From Roseobacter sp. MH60115 (GTDB lineage: Bacteria > Pseudomonadota > Alphaproteobacteria > Rhodobacterales > Rhodobacteraceae): DNA of 64,000 nucleotides. The translations under genes were made by a program, and so were the position numbers. Positions 55,320 through 63,816 of this stretch are shown here, one piece after another; the first letter of the stretch is position 1; each line of letters begins with the position of its first letter. Location of the stretch: the NCBI RefSeq assembly GCF_015644665.1, contig NZ_JADOBQ010000010.1:1-64000 (forward strand), read 5' to 3'. The notes under the pieces are model-generated. The model saw only the letters and a program-made list of their open reading frames with translations. It ran no database searches and had not been told where the DNA came from.

Positions 55320-55886
55320 TTATCCTTCGTACACAAATGGGCTGTCAAAATCGGCAAGGCCCGGGGCTGCAGCATCTTTTTCGGACAGAACAGGCTCCAG
55401 ATCGCCCAGACCCCAGTCGACCCCGATGGTCGGGCAGTCAAACCGCACCGCGCCGTCACACTCCGGAGCATAGTAATCCGAGCATTTATAAATGATTTCC
55501 GTCTCAGGCGCCCGGGTGGCAAACCCGTGCAGGAAGCCCGCAGGCACCAGTATCTGCTGGCCGTTTTCAAAGCTCAGCTCGGCACCCACCCATTGCCCGT
55601 AGGTGGGCGAGCCGCGCCGGATATCGACCACAACGTCAAAGAGCGCGCCGCGCCCGCAGCGCACCAGCTTGTCCTGCGCATGGGGGGGCGACTGGAAATG
55701 CAGCCCGCGCACCGTGCCCACCTGCATCGACAGGGAGTGGTTGTCCTGAACCCAATCATAGTCGAGGCCCGCCTCGGCCATCTGGCGCTTGCTCCAGCTT
55801 TCGCTGAAGAACCCCCGTGCATCGCCAAAGCGTTTGGGTGTCAGAATATAAACACCGCTCAGTTTCGTTTTTTCAATCTGCACCAC
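55320..55886 (-). CDS. rfbC: dTDP-4-dehydrorhamnose 3,5-epimerase
   Basis: This 188-residue cupin enzyme has KRFGDARGFFSESW, VQDNHSLSMQVGTVRGLHFQ (catalytic His), LVRCGRGALFDVVVDIR and FLHGFATRAPETEI, the RmlC signature. The start is GTG at 55886 with TAAGGG just upstream. It is the first gene of the rhamnose operon. That ribosome site lies within one arm of an inverted repeat (see the leader entry). Confidence 0.95.
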   Translation of the reverse strand: MVQIEKTKLSGVYILTPKRFGDARGFFSESWSKRQMAEAGLDYDWVQDNHSLSMQVGTVRGLHFQSPPHAQDKLVRCGRGALFDVVVDIRRGSPTYGQWVGAELSFENGQQILVPAGFLHGFATRAPETEIIYKCSDYYAPECDGAVRFDCPTIGVDWGLGDLEPVLSEKDAAAPGLADFDSPFVYEG

Positions 55887-55887
55887 T

Positions 55888-55968
55888 TATACCCTTACAC
55901 GACGGCCATTCGCGGCCCAAATACCAAGCTCCCCTGCGGCTGTCATCCACAAAGCTTCTAAGGGTGTA
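55888..55968 (-). promoter_or_regulatory. rfbC leader with inverted repeat covering the ribosome site
   Basis: On the minus strand the leader has TACACCCTTA (55968-55959) and, 61 nt later, TAAGGGTATA (55897-55888). The arms pair with one mismatch. The second arm contains the TAAGGG ribosome site of rfbC, 5 nt before the GTG. The spacer contains a smaller GGCC-based hairpin. Pairing would hide the ribosome site, so translation of the rhamnose operon could be controlled. The 101-bp gap also must hold the operon promoter, unless it is read from the exosortase gene. Confidence 0.4.
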
Positions 55969-55987
55969 GGAAAACCCGACGTATTGG

Positions 55988-57583
55988 TCAGAGAATGTGC
56001 CAGGCGCCTGTAAGCAGGGCAAAGACGGCAATGATCCCATTGGCGGTCATATGCGCGACAATCGCATCCGTGATATTTCTGCTGTAGCAGAACAGCCCTG
56101 CAAAAACCGCGCCCGCAATGGCCGCGACGATCCAGCGGTCATGCAGCGCGGCAAAGGCCGCCGTGGACAGGATCAGGGCGACCCCCAGCATAATGCCGCG
56201 CCCTGCAGGGGCGATCCGGGTGATCAGGTAGTCACGAAAGAACAGCTCTTCGATGATGGGCACAAAAACGCTCGTGCCGATGATGCGCGCCATCAGCCAG
56301 AGCGCAAATGCGGTACCCGCCAGAGTGCCATAAGGCGCATCGCCACTGTCCGGCCCGGTCACGATCCACAGCACTGCAATCGCGGCGCCGGCCCCGACCG
56401 CCTGCGCGGAAACACGCCAAGGCAGGGCGCGGATGCCCGGCCAGACCAGTGCCAGGGCCGCCCCCATCGCCAGCGCGCGCCAGAGATAGAGCGTGCCGGG
56501 CGCTTGCGACCCGGTGCTGGCCAGCAGGGCAGAGGCCATGAAAACGATAAAGGGCAGGATGCGCACAACCGCAGGATCACTCAGGAACGGCGGCAAGGAG
56601 ACGGCGCTCCGGGGTGCATCCGCGCGCCGCAGTCCAGGCACCGCGCGGGACGCCATGATCAGCAGCAGCGACAGCAGCGTGAACGACAGCCAGCCCGCGT
56701 GGCTGTGAAAGGCGCCGATGGCCAGTTCGGGCTGGCCTTCGAAACCGATGACCATCAGCACCGAGATCCGCAGCACATTGAAGACCCAGCTCAGCAGCAG
56801 GCCCACCGGGAACAACAGCAGCGCATGGGGAAACCGGAGCTCTTTACGGAAGAGGCCAACATAAAGCGCCAGAAACACGGTGATCAGCATGAAGCCTTCA
56901 ACGCCGGAGCATTGCGGCCCGACGGCCACGGCAAATTCTTCGGTGCCGATGACCTTATCCGCGGGGATCGCCTGCACCGCATATCCCAGCATCCCCAATG
57001 TCCAGAGGGTGGCAAAGAAGGTGATATCGGTGATGGCCTCAACCCGCCAGAGCGGCTGCAACTGGTCGGAAAGCTCGGGCAGCCCGAGCCCGACCGCCAG
57101 CAGGACCGTCAGGACAAGACCGTTCCCCGCAATCAGTTCCCGCCAGGCCTGCCACGGCGCCAGCGCCAGGGCGAGGCCCGCGGCCGCCAGAATGCCGCCC
57201 ACGGACCAGGAGGCGGCGGCCAGAGAGACCATCGCGCTTGAGCTGCTGTCGCTCAGGCCGAACCAGGGGGCGAGGATCAGCGCGAACCCGGCCAGGTTCA
57301 GGGCAACGCCCGAAGGGCGCCCCGGGGTCGCCAGAAGCCGGGCAACGGCCGCGCGGCGCGCCACGATGAAGATGACAAGCACGGCCAGAATGGCCAGGAC
57401 ACGCGGCACAATGCGCCCGGCAAAGGCACAGAACCACACCGGCGCTGCTGCGCGGCAGGTGAAATCGAACCCATGTTGGTAGAGCAGCGAAAGGGCCAGC
57501 AGTTCGGCACCGGCCAGCACGATGACAAGCCCCAGCGCGCTTGCCATTCCGACGGGAGACACGGACGACATCGGCAATCTCAT
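55988..57583 (-). CDS. xrtE: Exosortase E fused to CAAX/CPBP-type protease (VPEID-CTERM system)
   Basis: The ATG at 57583 (MRLPMSSVSPVG) follows GAGGA and is preferred over 57607; 531 residues. The N-terminal half is an exosortase with about eight helices and the triad Cys225 (GPQCSGVEGF), Arg272 (NVLRISVLM) and His295 (HSHAGWLSF). The C-terminal part (about 410-531) is a CPBP/Abi membrane protease with IEELFFRDYL (Glu445, Glu446, Arg450) and later His-containing motifs ALHDRW and VAHMTANGI. This fusion is the known exosortase E/protease type, paired with VPEID-CTERM peptides; one is encoded 150 bp upstream at 57733-57933. What the protease half cuts is unknown. Confidence 0.92.
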   Translation of the reverse strand: MRLPMSSVSPVGMASALGLVIVLAGAELLALSLLYQHGFDFTCRAAAPVWFCAFAGRIVPRVLAILAVLVIFIVARRAAVARLLATPGRPSGVALNLAGFALILAPWFGLSDSSSSAMVSLAAASWSVGGILAAAGLALALAPWQAWRELIAGNGLVLTVLLAVGLGLPELSDQLQPLWRVEAITDITFFATLWTLGMLGYAVQAIPADKVIGTEEFAVAVGPQCSGVEGFMLITVFLALYVGLFRKELRFPHALLLFPVGLLLSWVFNVLRISVLMVIGFEGQPELAIGAFHSHAGWLSFTLLSLLLIMASRAVPGLRRADAPRSAVSLPPFLSDPAVVRILPFIVFMASALLASTGSQAPGTLYLWRALAMGAALALVWPGIRALPWRVSAQAVGAGAAIAVLWIVTGPDSGDAPYGTLAGTAFALWLMARIIGTSVFVPIIEELFFRDYLITRIAPAGRGIMLGVALILSTAAFAALHDRWIVAAIAGAVFAGLFCYSRNITDAIVAHMTANGIIAVFALLTGAWHIL

Positions 57584-57685
57584 TCTGCGGTCCTCATACA
57601 TAAACATCCGTCGCAGACAGGTGTGGCCCCGTTCGGATCATGCACCGGAATATGACAGCAAACGATTTACTCTGATGTAAACGGT

Positions 57686-57718
57686 AAAACGGCCCCACCC
57701 ACCGGGCGGGGCCGTTTT
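57686..57718. terminator. Strong rho-independent terminator
   Basis: AAAACGGCCCC and GGGGCCGTTTT form an 11-bp perfect stem with an 11-nt loop and T-runs on either side. It lies 15 bp after the stop of the VPEID-CTERM gene on the minus strand, and so separates it from xrtE transcription. Confidence 0.85.
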
Positions 57719-57732
57719 GTTTCATGGCCGGA

Positions 57733-57933
57733 TCAGGCCGCCTTGCGGCGACGCTCCCAGGCCAGCAGAACGATGGCTGCCACAACAGCCAGGGCTGCCG
57801 TACCTTCCAGCGCACTGATTTCCGGAACAGACGTCACACAGGCTTGTTGGTTGAAGGGGTCAAGGCAGTCAGCTGCCATACCCGCACCAGTGGACGCCAC
57901 CATCGTAACGATGGAAAGTGCCAGTTTCTTCAT
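57733..57933 (-). CDS. Tiny VPEID-CTERM peptide (exosortase E substrate)
   Basis: The ATG at 57933 has AAGGAG 7 bases upstream and gives 66 residues. Layout: signal peptide (1-20, KKLALSIVTMVASTGAGMA), a short Cys-containing segment (21-35, ADCLDPFNQQACVTS), the motif VPEIS at 36-40, a hydrophobic helix (about 45-58) and a basic end ERRRKAA. After removal of the signal and the tail, only about 15-20 residues with two cysteines remain. VPEID-CTERM proteins next to exosortase E are known to be short. Its strong ribosome site and own terminator suggest abundant, independent expression. Confidence 0.9.
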   Translation of the reverse strand: MKKLALSIVTMVASTGAGMAADCLDPFNQQACVTSVPEISALEGTAALAVVAAIVLLAWERRRKAA

Positions 57934-58072
57934 TTTGTTCTCCTTATAGAACAATCGTGAAATCAGAGGTCCGATTGAGTGCCCACCTAATTGTGGTGTC
58001 GGTTCTGACCGGCGGGGGCTCCGCCTGCTTCAGACGCCCGAGCCCCGGGCGCCTGACATCTCATGTGCATCC

Positions 58073-61000
58073 TCAGCAGATGCAGTCGTATTCTTCCCAA
58101 TCCACGCCCACGATGAAGGGCTGGATGTTATCCGCATCCGAGGTGCCCGGATCGACGATCACACCGATGGTGTCGCCCACGGCGAACTCGAAGCCTTCAC
58201 CCTGTGCCAGGGCCGCATCGACGATGGACTGGACACTTGCCGCATCCGAGTCCTGGAAGGCGCTGTAGTTGACCGCCGAGGCGTCGAAGTTGTCGGCCAA
58301 CTCCCAGACCGCGAACTGAACTTCCCAGCCCGAGAAGCCCTGATCTTCGAAGTTCTGGGCAATCACCCAGTTGATCAGATCGAGGTTTTCCGCGCCCGGC
58401 AGACCATTGGCGTTCGAGACCGTGTTGGGATCGAAGGCGTCCAGGGCTGCGGCACTTTGCGACCCGAAGATGGCGCCGACATTGTCCGGCCCGTTTTCTC
58501 CGAGGGTCCGCACGGCGGTGTTGAAGTCGAGGCAATAGGCCTCTTCGAACAGCACCCCGTCAAAGCGCGCGTCGCCGGTGTCGAGGAACCGCAGATCGAA
58601 GGCGTATTCCGGGAAGGGGCTGGCCTCATCTGCGGCATATTCCAGCTCGTAGGTGCCCCCGGCAGGCAGGGCCGCGCTGAAGCTGTCCACCGAATTGGCA
58701 TCACCCTTGATCGTGAGTGCGATATTCGCCGTCGTCGACCCGCCCTCGCCGTCTTCGACCTTGAAGCTGATGTTGGCAGTGGCGCTTTCACCGATGTCGA
58801 GGGCGGCAAAGGCATCCTCGGCGTCGAAGATGAATTCATCCCCATTGCGCGTCACTTCCAGACCGGTGAAGTCGAGAGTGCCGCCATCTGTGGTTGCCGT
58901 GCCATCGAGCAGAACCGTCTGGCCATCCGCGATGTTCTCGGTACCGATCATGGTGATCATGGCTGCATCGCCATCGGGGTCGGAGAAGTTGTCCGACAGA
59001 TCGACGGTGATCAGATCATCGGCACAGCCAAGACCCGCGTCATCGGTTGCATTGGGGTCATTGTTGGGCTCGACCACACCGGCGTCATTGTCCGGGGTGT
59101 TCTGACCGGCCACAACCACGATACCCTCGATCAGGGACTCGCCGCCGCCCAGATCGGAGGCATCGCTGTCGATGTCATCAGAGGCGTCATTATCGACGTT
59201 CTGCGTGGTCAGTTCCTTGCCGGAGACCGCATCGGCAAACATCACCCCGTAGGTCGCGGCCACCAGGCCCGCAAAGGAGTAGTTGCCCTGCGCATCCGTG
59301 GTGGTGGTGCGGGGGGTGCCGCCGCCATCCAGCACCGGATCACCGTTTGCGTCCAGCAGGGTGACTGTGACACCTTCGATGCCGTTGTCGGCGCCGTCGT
59401 TGTCCAGCCCGTCCTCATCGTCGTCGCAGAAGTAGCGCCCCGAGAGCGAGCCCAGAAGATCCTGAACGCCTGCGTCGACATCCTTGGTCTCCTGACCGGC
59501 CACAACCGTGACCGGTGCGGTCATGCCATTGGACGGATCCACATCGCTGTCGATGGTGTCGTCATTGCCGACATCCTGCGCGATGAACTCCTTGCCTTCG
59601 GTGGCCTCGAATTTCACCACGTAGTCACGTGCGCCGAGGTTGTCGAAACGGTAGTTGCCTTCCGCATCGGTCTGCACAGAGGCGATGGCATTGCCATCGA
59701 TATCCGTGGCAGGTGTGACGCCATCAGCTTCAAACAGCATGACGGTCTTGCCCGCGATATCCACATCGCCACCCGCGGCGCCGTCATCGACGCCATCCCG
59801 GTCGTCATCACAGAAATACGTCCCCGAGAGCGCGCCGGGCAGCTCAACCACACCGGCGTCATTGTCGGGCGTGTTTTCCCCGGCCACGACCACGATGCCG
59901 TTGATCACGGACATGCCGCCACCGATATCGCCCGCATCGCTGTCGATATCATCAGAGACATCGTTATCGACGTTCTGCGTGGTCAGCTCCTTGCCGGAGA
60001 CCGCGTCGGTGAATTTGACACCATAGGTGCCTGCCGCCAGATCAATGAAGGAATAATCCCCGTTCGCATCGGTGGTGGTGGTGATGCCGGTGCCGTTTCC
60101 ATTCTCGTCCAGCAGCTCGACCAGGACGCCTTCGATACCGTTGTTCGCACCGTCATTGTCCAGCCCGTCGCGGTTATCGTCACAGAAATAACGCCCCGAG
60201 AGCGAGCCCAGCGGTTCTTGTGCATCGCCCGGCACATAGCACAGGTCATCAATGGCGCCCGAGCCGTTGAGCTGCACATCCATGCGCACCACGTCCGCCA
60301 CATCCATGACCACCTGGCCCACGCCGCCATTGACGAGGTTCGGAATGTCGAAGGTCTGGGTGGAGCCATCTTCCAGCGTCAGGGTGATGGTGCCGCCTTC
60401 TTCGGTATCGATCACTTTCAGATCAAAGATCGACGAGGGGGCTTCGAATTCAAAGGTGATCTTGCCGCCGATCGCATCATCGGGGTCGTTCTTGTCACCA
60501 TCCTCGGAGACGATCAGCACATTGCCGAGCTGGGCCACCTGGGTTTCCAGGTCACCGTCGCCGCCTGTGGGGTTCTGGCTGTCGAAGATCATCGCATCGC
60601 CGGAACCGCCCATGGCCGAGATGGTCACACCATCGATCTGCGTGCCTAGAATGTCGCCGGTGGCGAAGTTTTCAAAGTCCAGCTTGACCGCGCCGGGCTC
60701 GTCACATTCCTCGAACTTGACCTGTTCGAATTTGATCGCATCGATCCGGACGTATTCATCGCCGCCGCGCCAGGCGCGGATTTCGACCTTGTCGCCTTCC
60801 GCAATCTCAAGACCCTGCAGCGTGACCTCGGAGAAGCCGCCATTGTTGGAGCCCCAGCCGTCCGCGCCACTGTCCAGGATGATGGTCTGCTGGAATTCGC
60901 CGTTCACATAGACCTTCAGCTTGGAGTTGCCGTCGCATTCGTCCTGAACGCAGATCGTCATGTTGTAGACACCGTCGGTGCCGCCGAAATCGGTGGAAAT

Positions 61001-61609
61001 CTTGCCGTCATGGCCGGAGATTTTCACCAGCTCGCCGCCGGAGGCCTGATCGCCGTCCACCTTGTGGAAATTATGCAGATCCCAGCTTTCGGCCTCGACG
61101 GTATAGGTGCAGGTTTCCTCGTTGAAATCCCATGGATCGTCTTCGGGCTTGTCCCCTGCGTCGAGGCATTTGTAATCAACCCAGTCGCCTTTGACATTGC
61201 ACTTGGAGCCAACGGTCAGTTCCGCGCCCGCAGGCGGCAGGGAATATCCGCCGCCCGTATAGAAGGTGAAATAATCGTCGTTCGTGCCTTCCTGCTCGAC
61301 CTCGATCATCACGTACCAGTTGCCGTTCTGATCGCTGACCCAGAAATAGCTCTCTGCGTAGATCTGCCCGCCATTGCCCAGATCGGTGCCGTCTTCGCCG
61401 ATGATCTCGGCCTGCTGGCCATAGCGGTCATTGGCGTTTTCGTTGCAGTAATTGTCACCGGAGAGGAAGCTGTCGTTATCCTTCACGCTGATGCAGATGG
61501 TCGCGTCACCCGGCATGGTGAACTTGTCACCGCAATTCAGGTTACCGTCACCGCCGCTCAGCAGGTCCGATTCCGCAAAAGCTGTAATTTCATAAGTCTT
61601 GTAAGTCAT
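58073..61609 (-). CDS. Large leaderless adhesin with SdrD-B-like repeats and candidate thioester domain
   Basis: The ATG at 61609 (MTYKTYEITAFAESD) gives 1178 acidic residues and no signal peptide, so type I secretion is likely. Domains in order: an N-terminal beta-rich part (1-150); a carbohydrate-binding-like domain (about 180-310); a second beta domain (about 320-460). Then come three SdrD-B/Cna-B-like Ca-binding repeats (60208-59843, 59836-59464, 59452-59069) with DDNRDGLDND-type loops, a cadherin-like segment (about 850-980), and a C-terminal domain with YCLD (Cys1026) and VQFAVWEL (Gln1098). Repeats 1 and 3 are nearly identical. RTX nonapeptides are absent. The function is probably surface attachment. 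Confidence 0.82.
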   Translation of the reverse strand: MTYKTYEITAFAESDLLSGGDGNLNCGDKFTMPGDATICISVKDNDSFLSGDNYCNENANDRYGQQAEIIGEDGTDLGNGGQIYAESYFWVSDQNGNWYVMIEVEQEGTNDDYFTFYTGGGYSLPPAGAELTVGSKCNVKGDWVDYKCLDAGDKPEDDPWDFNEETCTYTVEAESWDLHNFHKVDGDQASGGELVKISGHDGKISTDFGGTDGVYNMTICVQDECDGNSKLKVYVNGEFQQTIILDSGADGWGSNNGGFSEVTLQGLEIAEGDKVEIRAWRGGDEYVRIDAIKFEQVKFEECDEPGAVKLDFENFATGDILGTQIDGVTISAMGGSGDAMIFDSQNPTGGDGDLETQVAQLGNVLIVSEDGDKNDPDDAIGGKITFEFEAPSSIFDLKVIDTEEGGTITLTLEDGSTQTFDIPNLVNGGVGQVVMDVADVVRMDVQLNGSGAIDDLCYVPGDAQEPLGSLSGRYFCDDNRDGLDNDGANNGIEGVLVELLDENGNGTGITTTTDANGDYSFIDLAAGTYGVKFTDAVSGKELTTQNVDNDVSDDIDSDAGDIGGGMSVINGIVVVAGENTPDNDAGVVELPGALSGTYFCDDDRDGVDDGAAGGDVDIAGKTVMLFEADGVTPATDIDGNAIASVQTDAEGNYRFDNLGARDYVVKFEATEGKEFIAQDVGNDDTIDSDVDPSNGMTAPVTVVAGQETKDVDAGVQDLLGSLSGRYFCDDDEDGLDNDGADNGIEGVTVTLLDANGDPVLDGGGTPRTTTTDAQGNYSFAGLVAATYGVMFADAVSGKELTTQNVDNDASDDIDSDASDLGGGESLIEGIVVVAGQNTPDNDAGVVEPNNDPNATDDAGLGCADDLITVDLSDNFSDPDGDAAMITMIGTENIADGQTVLLDGTATTDGGTLDFTGLEVTRNGDEFIFDAEDAFAALDIGESATANISFKVEDGEGGSTTANIALTIKGDANSVDSFSAALPAGGTYELEYAADEASPFPEYAFDLRFLDTGDARFDGVLFEEAYCLDFNTAVRTLGENGPDNVGAIFGSQSAAALDAFDPNTVSNANGLPGAENLDLINWVIAQNFEDQGFSGWEVQFAVWELADNFDASAVNYSAFQDSDAASVQSIVDAALAQGEGFEFAVGDTIGVIVDPGTSDADNIQPFIVGVDWEEYDCIC

Positions 61610-62129
61610 CCGTACGTCCCAACTTGATACGTGCCCGACGGCGGGATGTCCCAACCAAGCCGGCTGTCGCGCCGACACGGCAGATCTCTCCACATGACGT
61701 GGTCAGACCGGATGCAGTCGTTTAATCTTCGGTACGGAAAGCGGGGCCATAAAAGCCCCTGAAATTTGTAAATCCTCTACACCAATGGCGAAAATGCCAT
61801 CGCACTCGTCCCGAAACTTCTACAACCACCCCCGCTGGTGCCCGTCACTCGTAAGGCTCCTGGTTTTTATGAGGCGACCCTACAGCAAGTTTCCGCTCAA
61901 ATGGTAACGAAATTTTAATTAACTTTGATCTTCGTTAAAATTCAGCGCGTTTTTTGAGAAAAATCCCGGTATGGTAGTTTTTAGACAGGGAATTCAACCG
62001 ATTGGATAGGTTTCCCCCCCTGCGACTCACCTGAAAGCTGTGGGTCGGGCCACCAACACCCCCACCCCGCAGAGCTTTCCTGAATCACCCGGTGGCGGTT
62101 TTTAGCCTGTCTGGCGCGCCATGGCTGTC
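61610..62129. promoter_or_regulatory. Long leader/promoter region of the adhesin gene
   Basis: No gene is seen in these 520 bp. It includes an inverted repeat TAACGAA (61905-61911) / TTCGTTA (61931-61937) with an AT-rich 19-bp spacer, about 300 bp upstream of the adhesin ATG, followed by an AT-rich stretch. The long leader may carry regulation; a promoter in the AT-rich spacer is plausible. The manC gene ends at 62130 on the same strand, so the adhesin needs its own promoter here. Confidence 0.45.
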
Positions 62130-63542
62130 TCAGCTGCGGTTGTACACATCCTCGTAGCGCACGATGTCATCCTCGCCCAGATAGGCGCCGGTCTGCACCT
62201 CGATCAGATACATCGGCAGCTGCCCAGGGTTGGCCATCCGGTGCACGGCCCCCAGCGGAATATAGACGGACTGGTTCTCGGTGAGCAGCTGCACCTCTTC
62301 GCCCACGGTCACCTCGGCGGTGCCAGCCACGACGATCCAGTGCTCGGAGCGGTGCACATGGCTTTGCAGGGACAGCTCGCCCCCCGGTTTGACCATGATG
62401 CGCTTGACCTGAAAGCGGGTGCCAAGGCACAGCGTCTCGTACCAGCCCCAGGGGCGGTGGAAACGCGGATACTCGGTGGCCTGGGCGACCTCGGCCGCCT
62501 TGAGCAGCGTCACCGCATCCTTGACCTGCTGGGAGGCATTCATATCCGCAACCAGCACGGCATCGCGCATCGCCACGGCCACGATGTTCCTGAGCCCCAC
62601 GCCGACCAGATGCATGTTCTCATCTTCCGAGCGCAGAAAGGTGTTTTCACAGTCCAACGCCGTTGCCGCGCCCTGCTGAACCACCCCTTGCGCATCCGGC
62701 CCCAAAGCGGCCCAGAGCGCATCCCAGCTGCCCAGATCAGACCAGCCACTGCTGAGCGGCACGGCCATCACGTTCTGGGCATGCTCCATCACCGCGTAAT
62801 CAACGGAATCCGCGCGCAGGGTTTCAAAGGCCTCTGCCCCAAGGCGGGTGAAGCCCAGATCCTCCTCGCTGTCGGCGATGGCCTGCCGGCAGGGGGCGAT
62901 CATATCCGGCGCATGGGCTTCATAGGCGGCAATGATATCGCGCACCCGCCACAGGAAAAGCCCTGCATTCCAGAGGTGGCGCCCGCTTGCCACCAGCTTG
63001 CGGGCGGTCTCTGCATCGGGCTTTTCGGTGAAACTGGTCAGCTTGACGGGGGTGGTGTCCGCAGGCATCTCTGCCAGTTCCAGATACCCATAGGCGGTCT
63101 CCGGCCGGTCCGGGGTGATCCCGAAGGTGACCAGATGACCCTGGGCGGCGGCCTCCGCCCCGGCCATTACGGCGGCATGAAAGGCTTCCGTGCCGCTCAT
63201 GATGTGATCGGAGGGGGCCACCAGCATCATCGCGTCGGGCTCCTCTTCCAGCAGCAGGGCGGCGCAGAGAATGGCAGGCGCGGTGTTGCGCAGCGCCGGT
63301 TCGATCACCACGCGCGCATCCGTCAGGCCGATGGCGGCGCATTGCTCCATCGCGATGAAGCGAAAATCGGCATTGGTCATCACCAGCGGGGCTGCGAATT
63401 CCGGCCCCGTGAGCCGTCTGAGCGTGGTCTGGAAGAGGGTTTCGGACCCGATCAACCGGTTGAACTGCTTGGGAAAGGCCTTGCGTGAGGAGGGCCAGAG
63501 GCGCGTACCGGAGCCCCCGCAAAGAACAACTGGATAGATCAT
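62130..63542 (-). CDS. manC: Mannose-1-phosphate guanylyltransferase / mannose-6-phosphate isomerase
   Basis: This 470-residue two-domain protein begins VVLCGGSGTRLWPSSRKAFPKQF (shown in part: GGSGTRLWP). It has LLVAPSDHIMSGTEAFH-type and FTEKPDAETA blocks of GDP-mannose pyrophosphorylases, and a C-terminal cupin isomerase domain (about 345-470; PWGWYETLCLG, SLQSHVHRSEHWIVV). It makes GDP-mannose, the input for Gmd. The gene is divergent from the dehydrogenase at 63817. Confidence 0.94.
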   Translation of the reverse strand: MIYPVVLCGGSGTRLWPSSRKAFPKQFNRLIGSETLFQTTLRRLTGPEFAAPLVMTNADFRFIAMEQCAAIGLTDARVVIEPALRNTAPAILCAALLLEEEPDAMMLVAPSDHIMSGTEAFHAAVMAGAEAAAQGHLVTFGITPDRPETAYGYLELAEMPADTTPVKLTSFTEKPDAETARKLVASGRHLWNAGLFLWRVRDIIAAYEAHAPDMIAPCRQAIADSEEDLGFTRLGAEAFETLRADSVDYAVMEHAQNVMAVPLSSGWSDLGSWDALWAALGPDAQGVVQQGAATALDCENTFLRSEDENMHLVGVGLRNIVAVAMRDAVLVADMNASQQVKDAVTLLKAAEVAQATEYPRFHRPWGWYETLCLGTRFQVKRIMVKPGGELSLQSHVHRSEHWIVVAGTAEVTVGEEVQLLTENQSVYIPLGAVHRMANPGQLPMYLIEVQTGAYLGEDDIVRYEDVYNRS

Positions 63543-63816
63543 GAGGGCGGATACTCCAATTCAGATCGGGGGCGTGTGGTTTTGCCGGGTCTCCAGCAGT
63601 GTGATGCCATGAAATGCCCCGGGCGCAAACCTGCAAAAAGGACCGCCCCCCGATCCCGGTCACGAAGCCGCGAAGCCCCTTGGCGTTCAGATCAAAGGCA
63701 GCTTAGAAAGAGCGACCGGTGCCACGCGAAAGCGGGACCGGCGGGATTTATGGAAATCCGTCGCGCGCCTGTCGGGCCCTGTCGGCGGATGCAACAGGAA
63801 CGGCAAGGCAGACCCC

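Noticed and set aside
59069-60208. CRISPR-like periodic repeats
   Set aside because: The repeats are about 370-380 bp units within one reading frame encoding SdrD-B-like domains; no short repeat-spacer pattern exists in the window.
58457-60649. 730-codon plus-strand open frame opposite the adhesin
   Set aside because: Antisense shadow caused by the Asp/Gly/Thr-rich, high-GC adhesin; no start signal or domain.
61905-61937. CtrA-type site (TTAA-N7-TTAA) in the adhesin promoter
   Set aside because: The TTAA elements are 12 bp apart instead of 7; only the inverted repeat itself is kept.
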